Shown: positions 58,187 to 64,000 of the stretch, in pieces
Layout: every line of letters starts with the position of its first letter
Numbering within the stretch: position 1 is the stretch's first letter
Source of the DNA: Apophysomyces variabilis
Taxonomy: Eukaryota > Mucoromycota > Mucoromycetes > Mucorales > Mucoraceae
Length of the DNA: 64,000 nt
Direction: 5' to 3'
Assembly (NCBI GenBank): GCA_002749535.1
Contig: MZZL01000085.1
Span: forward strand, 36,079 to 100,078
The notes under the pieces: model-generated
What the model was told of the DNA's origin: nothing
The model's database searches: none
What the model saw: the letters and a program-made list of their open reading frames with translations, nothing else
Made by a program: the position numbers and the translations under genes

Positions 58187-58190
58187 ACGG

Positions 58191-58278
58191 AGATCATATA
58201 TCTGAAACAAGTCCAATTGATGTATATAAAGGATATGGCTCATGAATCTATCTTAATACACTTTATCAGAATATTACA
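58191..58278 (-). repeat. E6 3' LTR, part 2
   Basis: It matches 63232-63319 and ends ATTACA before the polypurine tract. Confidence 0.85.
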
Positions 58279-58439
58279 TTACCCTCCTCCAGGCTAAGAG
58301 CCGTTCAGAGTTCATATTTATATCTGTGAGTTACTTGAGTTTTCTTGTTCTTTTGTTTATAACCTTTTCCTGATTATTGCTCTTTCTTTTATGAGTCAAC
58401 TTTATATTATTATCAGGCTTCTCTGCAATGCATTCTCAG
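58279..58439. other. E6 3' untranslated region and polypurine tract
   Basis: C/T-rich CCCTCCTCC (58283-58291) on the plus strand is the inverse of a polypurine tract. No further features. Confidence 0.6.
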
Positions 58440-59640
58440 TATGCAGAAATTATCTATAGGTCTGTAAAATTCTTTGCAGGTTCCTAAGTGTTATCTGCTT
58501 CTTTGTAACCCTTTCAGTGTACTTTATATAGATATTCACTATTTATCTTTTTATGAGCTACAATAGCTTCAACCTCATAGATTTCTTCTACAAGAACAAT
58601 TTCATCTTGAGAGATTAATTTTAGCGCTTCTGGAGGATAGTCTCTTGGAAGCAATTTCTCTTTTTCATTTCTTAATGTGTAAGCACTACCAGCGTTTAAT
58701 CTGTCAACCGTATATGGTCCTTCATAAAGAGGATCTAATTTTCCCGGTTGTAACGCCTTAATCATCATATGGCTATTCTTAGGAAATTGTACAAAGACAT
58801 GCCTTTTATCAAAGTTACCTTTTTGCGCATCTATGACCACTTTTGTTCTTTCAGCAATGGCTGGGAACACAACGTCCGCCATATGCTTTACCTTTTCACA
58901 GAGTTCTTCTACACTCATTACTGGAGCTGGCTCCTCCATTCAGTAATCTTTAAACTTATTCAACTTTCTTGTGAACATTAAAGAGAAGGGTGCAGAGTTA
59001 TGACGTTTTAATATTTTTACATTCATTGCCAGTTGACTACTTGGCACATACATATCCCACTCTTTTGTGGCTCCCTTTAAGCTCTTTTTGATTGTATGAA
59101 TTGACATACTTACCTACCTTTCAGCTGCACCATTCGCTTTTGAGTAATAAGGGCATACAAGGCGATGATTAAATCCAGCGGCATCAGCAAACTTGCTCAT
59201 TAACCCGTTGATGAATTCATCACCATTATCAGATTGTATTATCTTAGATAATCCAAAATCGCAGAATACTTGCACCAATGCTTTGACAATGGTGTCTGAC
59301 TGTTTATTTGTGATAGAACGTAAGATGCAGAAGCGTGTGCATATATTCACTATGATCAACACATAATGATTTCCAGTTAAAGACATTATAAATGAGCCTG
59401 CCAGATCTATGACCCAATGGTCGCCTGGAATAGTTGAATGGATGGGTCTTAGTAGATGATAACCCTTTTTAGCAATATTGAACTTTTGACACTCATTACA
59501 TCGCTTCACAATTTCTACAGCTTCTTATAGTATCTCTGACCAGTTCATACCATCCAATTTTATAGCCTTGACTATGGCTTCAGCACTAAAATGGCCAAAC
59601 AAATAGGCTTTTTCGAGTAAGTTCTTCCATTCATTTTCAG
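58440..59640 (-). pseudogene. pol: E6 integrase and chromodomain relic
   Basis: Zinc region FGHFSAEAIVKAIKLDGMNW ... CNECQKFN (59620-59480); DDE core with HWVIDLAGSF, IIQSDNGDEF and ANGAAER; then GPY/F-like YEGPYTVDRL (58700 region). A short chromodomain relic at about 58450-58590 keeps KGYKEADNT-stop-EPAKNF, where Trp codons became stops. The block 58939-58514 remains open for 141 residues. Stops are TGA, TAG and TAA. Confidence 0.85.
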
Positions 59641-59699
59641 GTAGAGTCATATAGTCCTCGCTTATTGTGGCTTTACAAATGCTTTGCTGTCATGCCCTA

Positions 59700-60148
59700 G
59701 GGTTTATGTCCTTTTCTGCCTAGATTTTACCCTCCTCTAGCTTATTTTCATCCATGAAAAGGCGCAACAGATGATCAGGCAGTACATTGTCAATATTTGG
59801 AAGATGGATGACGTCAAAGTCATATTCAAGTAATGTGTCTATCCAGTTTATCATCATAGCATTTGGGACCTTCTGCGTATGCAGGTAAGTTAGAGCTTTG
59901 TGGTTGGTGTACAGAGTGAATCGATTATCCTACAAGTATGTATGGAACTTATTGAGAGCATAGATAACCGCTAAAAGCTCTTTACGTGTAACAGAATAGT
60001 TACATTCTGATTTAGATAGTGCTCTGGCCATGAAGGCAATATACTTGGTCTTGCCATTGACAACCTGATACAGCACAGCACTGATGCTTACATTGGAAGC
60101 ATCCATGGCAACGCAGAAAGGTAATGATAAATCAGGGTAGGATAACAA
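59700..60148 (-). pseudogene. pol: E6 RNase H
   Basis: VAMDASNVSISAVLYQVVNGK, SECNYSVTRKELLAVIYAL and LYTNHKALTYL are the same landmarks as E4. Some catalytic-context residues changed (VAMDAS for TDAS, YTNH for YTDH), suggesting long inactivity. A TAG follows HTYL at 59930. Confidence 0.83.
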
Positions 60149-60205
60149 TGGCGCATAGCTAATGACATATTTTAAATCCTTAAAGGCCTTATCATGTTTT
60201 TCAGT

Positions 60206-61510
60206 CTATATAGAGTGTAAGCTGTCTGCGTTTCTCAAGGCATCCAATGGAGCAGTAAGATGTGCCACATTTGGGATATGCTCCCTGAAATAATTTACAA
60301 TGCTAAGAAAGCATTGGATATCTTTATTGGTTTTAAGTGTTGGCCATTTTTCAACGTTACTAACCTTACAAGTATCCAAGAAAATGCCTTTATAGGAGAC
60401 ACAAAATCCAAGTAAGTATACGCAGCTCTGGGTAAAATGATACTTTTGTGGATTTAAGATCAGATTAACGTTCGTCAAGATCTTTATGACATTTTGTACA
60501 TAGTTTGTATGTTCTGCAAGTAATTTAGAATATATCACAACGTCATCTATGAAAGCTGTTACATATGGTAACTTATGAAATAAAGAAGCCATTACTCTTT
60601 GAAATTTGGAAGAGATCAATTTAAGACAGAATGAACATCCTTAAAACATATACTAAACTCCATTAGGGGCAGTAAAAGCAGTTTTATGCTGATGTTCTTC
60701 AGCGATCATAAAGTGATGAAATGCGCTCTTGAGATCTAATATGCTGAAAACGCATGCACCCTTCAATTGGAAATATACATCACAAATTAATAGCAATGGA
60801 TACTTGTCCTCCCTAAGCAACTTATTGATGTGATGGGGATCTAAACAGGGTCTTTTACCTATATAATTATCCTCAGTGTCTTTTTTTGGAGCTAAGGTTA
60901 ATGGACTGTTCCAGGCTGTATTTATAGGAGCCTTTTCAATAGTACCCTCTTCTAACCATTGTTTTACAGTGTCTTCAACCAATGGAATTAACGAATGTGG
61001 GATTGGATATTGCCTTCAGAAGGCAGTATAACCTTCTTTCATATCAAGGTAAATGACAGATTCGGGTATAGTACAAAAAGAGTTTTTTAGGATATGTCTG
61101 TTAGCTTCAATGTACAGTTCAATGCTGCGCATAAACTCTTTACATTCTTCCACTATACCTACTGATGATTCATTTGGTACTAGTTTATCATGTATTGTCT
61201 CATCTTTTACACGTTTTGTCGGAATATCCCATGAAGTGGTTATTTTAGACAATGCAATACCCATTTTTGGCATAAGATCTATGCCTATACTTACTTATGT
61301 ACCTTCTGACAATTTTATTATTTCAAAAGAATGTTGGATCTTATGTCCATTGTATAAGAACTCAATCAGTTCAGTTTTTCCAATTTACTCAATCTCATAA
61401 CCATGTGCAGCTAGGCTTATTTTACCAATGACTTTGTTTACTTTATATGATAGATTTTTAAAAATTTCACTGTCTATGGCTAAGAAATCAGCACCAATGT
61501 CACAAGGGCT
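60206..61510 (-). pseudogene. pol: E6 protease and reverse transcriptase
   Basis: Protease near 61500: DIGADFLAID, in which the DTGA motif has Thr changed to Ile, so it is predicted inactive. RT: NTAWNSPLTLAPKKD, LDLKSAFHHFMI, SKFQRVMASL and catalytic TAFIDDVVIYS near 60540, then LLGFCVSYKGI. The open pieces (61273-61016, 60982-60653, 60619-60206) share one frame, separated by single stops. Closest in the window to E4 and E8 RT. Confidence 0.87.
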
Positions 61511-61699
61511 AGTAGTTACTTATTCTGTAAGATCAAAGGTATGAAACAAGATTTAGTTTGATTTGTCTTCATAGAGCGATTTTTTAAATGATGTTTACTT
61601 AATGCCTTAAGATCAAGCTCTTGCATAATATTATCTTCTTTTGTGTTTACATATTCATCATTAGATTGATATGACAAAGGGTTGTTACAGTCATATGAC

Positions 61700-63058
61700 A
61701 TACTGGCCTATGCCACACAGGCCACCAAGTTTTCTTTCACCTTTTTTCCTTTTGCCTCCAGGAATTTGGGGCAGTGGTGACCATAGAACCATGGTTTATA
61801 ACAAAAGGTGCATGGTTTATCTATAGCCTGTGAGGTACTTATATTGTTATCCTTATTGCTATGATTACCAAAGGATCTGTCATATGCAGTCCTCTCATGT
61901 TTACCTACCATGTTTTGGTTGACCTTAGGCTTTACTGAGCAAGAGATCAAATGGTCATCCTTTTCTAAAGACTATTTTCTGTCTGAGGTCATGGCCAGGA
62001 TGAGATCGTACACCTTATCTAAGTTGGTTGGGATGTTGGCACTGAACTGGGACGCCACAACGAAGCAAGCATGATCGCAATAATGCAGGAGCAGAGAGGA
62101 GATGAACACAACAATAAAGTTTTCATTTTCTTTGCATTTAGACTCAAGATGTTGCATTTGGAAACGCTCAATATACGCCAGAAGTGTTTCACTACGTTTT
62201 TGGACTATATGGAAAGTTTGTATGAGAGTTCAGTAGCAATGTATAGGAGTATCAAATTTATATAGAAGAATTCAATTTAGCTTTAGACCAAGACAAGTTT
62301 TGACGGGCAAACTTTGCATTAAACTAAACCTTTTGACTATCATTCAGACACAACTTGAGGAGTCTTTCCCAATGACCATCATAACCAATTTGGTATGCAT
62401 CCAATTGAGCCTTGAATGCTCTTACAAAAGAACGAGCAGAATCATGGACGTCTTTTTTTATATTCTACTTGGTGCCACCAGCAAGTTGAAGAGCGGGCAA
62501 GTCTCTGGGAACTGCAGCACTTTGATTTATATTATGCATGGGTTTAACTCCCAGTTAAGACATCTGAAGCTCAGAATTGGCAGAGCAGCTTATGTTAAAA
62601 CTTTCACACAAAGAAACAACAGTGACAGACGCACGAAATTCCTTACACTCAGGATACTTCTTTGCACAAAGAAGAGAAAACTTATCAACATGCTCTTCAG
62701 TGATATAGAACTCATTTAGCAGGCGATCACATGTCTCCTCAGCTTTATTCATTTCTATAGCGTTGTTATACAAGCGCTCTTTTTAATTTGCTAACTCTTT
62801 TAATTTAGCTAATGTGCGGAGGGCACTGGAAACCAGGTCTGCATGCTTGGAAGTGCTATTGCCTTGAAATACCGATGAGGGCAGAGAGACCACTGAACCA
62901 AGACCATTAATAACTGGGCTGGTCTCACCAGACGAGACAGGAATGGATGGATCCACAGATGAGATGGATGGATGTTGATCCACATCCATTGATTGATCAC
63001 TGGAAACAGAAACATGAGGATTAACCTTGGGGATGGATATTTGATTTTCAATTGACAT
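61700..63058 (-). pseudogene. gag: E6 gag with variant zinc knuckle
   Basis: ATG 63058-63056 (MSIENQISIPKVN), Ser/Pro-rich start, capsid-like HWERLLKLCLNDSQKV near 62360, and knuckle CTFCYKPWFYGHHC at 61771-61812. At least one frameshift and several stops interrupt it between 62555 and 61950. The start was chosen because it follows the LTR and T-run motif by about 35 nt. Confidence 0.78.
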
Positions 63059-63092
63059 CTTGACAGGGGTTTCAGAATTCAACGTAAAAAAA

Positions 63093-63319
63093 TGTTGTAT
63101 TAAGATGGATAATGGATTAGACACAGAGACTCAAATAAGAGAATACGTTGAGACTAGTGTTTATTCCTAAAAGAAGGATCATAAACTAAGAACCCATGTC
63201 TAATGATTAAAGAGTAAATCTTTTATAATAAAGATCATATATCTGAAACAAGTTCAATTGATGTATGTAAAGGATATGGCTTATGAATCTACCTTAATAC
63301 ACTTTATCAGAATACTACA
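63093..63319 (-). repeat. E6 5' LTR (227 bp)
   Basis: It is the complete partner of the split left LTR. Internally it abuts the inverse of TTTTTTTACGTTGAATTC. Confidence 0.87.
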
Positions 63320-63765
63320 GACATAATAAAAGAGGTAATCGTCAAACATTTGAAGGGCAAAAAGGACAATTGGGATTTATATGTTCCAAGTATACAACTA
63401 ACAATGAACCTCAAACATGCCAAGCTACATTTTACCTGTCCATTTGACTTGATGTTTGCATGATAAATCAATCCTTTCCAGGACTACCAAAATATAGAAC
63501 TTCTTCTTACTCTGACAATATCAAAGAACGTCAGAAACAAATTGAAGAAATAGAAAAGATTGTTATTTTAGCTATCAATGAACACATCAAAATACTGCAT
63601 GCAATGGAACAGACAAAGTTTGAATCTAGTTACCATATTATTTAAAAATTTCTCAATGGCAGTAAGGTTATAATCAAAAATGTTATACGATCATCAAAGA
63701 TTGATCCATGATATGAAGGACCATTCACTGTCAATGGAAAGACAAAAAAAGGTAGTTACACTATG
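63320..63765 (+). pseudogene. pol: E7-like integrase C-terminal fragment
   Basis: Plus-strand sequence right of E6 reads IIKEVIVKHLKGKKDNWDLYVPSIQLTMNLKHAKLH, matching E4 integrase (KEVVVKRLQGAKQDWDLYVPS), then NGSKVIIKNV and YEGPFTVNGKTKKGSYT. Stops and small indels are present. It may be the far part of E7, with the middle lost. It is cut at about 63765 by repeat-like DNA. Confidence 0.72.
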
Positions 63766-64000
63766 GGAAAATTTATTCTTAGATTCAAGGATAAAGTCTT
63801 TAATTATACTTTAAAGTAATCCTTGAATAAGATAGAAATTTTACATTTACCATGATTATTCAAGGATTATTTTTAAGCATTATTTAGCGATTATCGCTGA
63901 ATTCCTTTCTTATTGAAGGATTACTTTAAAGGATACATTGATACTAATCATTGAATTCAATCTATATTAAAGGACAGCATTGATTGTTTATTTTCCTTTT
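63766..64000. repeat. Possible MITE or repeat with inverted AAGGATTA motifs, truncated by window
   Basis: ATTCAAGGAT at about 63782 is inverted at about 63818 (ATCCTTGAAT), and similar CAAGGATTA or GAAGGATTAC motifs recur up to about 63920. No coding potential. The right end is outside the window. Confidence 0.4.

Larger units (their letters stand above)
46604..63319 (-). mobile_element. E6: Ty3/Gypsy chromodomain element, interrupted by E5
   Basis: A minus-strand element with about 227-bp LTRs: right copy 63093-63319; left copy 46604-46742 plus 58191-58278, split by E5. Ordered Gag, protease, RT, RNase H, integrase, chromodomain relic. A purine tract (GGAGGAGGGTAA in sense) precedes the 3' LTR. 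The 5 bp flanking its two ends (CCTTG and GACAT) do not match, so the ends are not a simple insertion pair. Heavily stop-riddled. Confidence 0.85.

Noticed and set aside
62300..62719. 139-residue plus-strand frame
   Set aside because: Antisense to E6 gag, which has matching homologous blocks in E8.

Overview
This window is a repeat island from a eukaryotic genome, most likely an early-diverging fungus (Mucoromycota, perhaps Mucorales). The basis is inference: A+T-rich DNA, GT-AG introns of about 41-65 nt, chromovirus-type Ty3/Gypsy elements, several hAT transposons, and a Crypton tyrosine recombinase fused to a GCR1_C-like domain. I see no convincing host protein gene. The only non-mobile gene I can support is a tRNA-Ala(AGC) at 10910-10982 on the minus strand.

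Layout. 1-10870 holds three minus-strand Ty3/Gypsy elements stacked beside the tRNA gene. E3 (partial) runs off the left edge. E1 (311-5695) is inserted in the E3 LTR. E2 (5764-10870, nearly intact) sits at the outer edge of E3. 11207-15480 is a decayed hAT (hAT-A). 16402-18472 is a decayed minus-strand transposase-like region, possibly MULE. 18976-24855 is E4, a complete plus-strand chromodomain Ty3/Gypsy element with a 5-bp target duplication, split by a solo LTR.

25141-33885 contains two inverted copies of one hAT family (hAT-B). The left copy is mutated; the right copy keeps an uninterrupted 9-exon transposase gene. From 29163 on, one Ty3/Gypsy element (E8) is the host of most later insertions: hAT-B right copy, a DDE transposon (34608-37053), a Crypton (about 37112-40167), hAT-C (41168-45372, perfect 14-bp TIRs and 8-bp TSD) and E7. 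E7 borders E6 (minus strand), and E6 carries E5 (46743-58186) inside its LTR. E5 is a large Ty3/Gypsy element with gag, pol and an extra ORF. A single N at 48975 lies between two 1,915-bp near-identical segments, which looks like an assembly join.

How the parts work together. E1 and E2 encode Gag, then Pol in the -1 frame, with a conserved T TTA AAA slippery heptamer. E5 also uses the -1 frame, with A AAA AAC followed by a stable hairpin. E4 is a single gag-pol frame. E4, E6, E7 and E8 share an unusual T-run plus GAATTC-like motif where a tRNA primer site is expected; E4, E6 and E8 also share a variant zinc knuckle, C-X2-C-X7-H-X-C (the E7 remnant is too short to show one). Damage is dominated by C-to-T/G-to-A changes, often at CpG.
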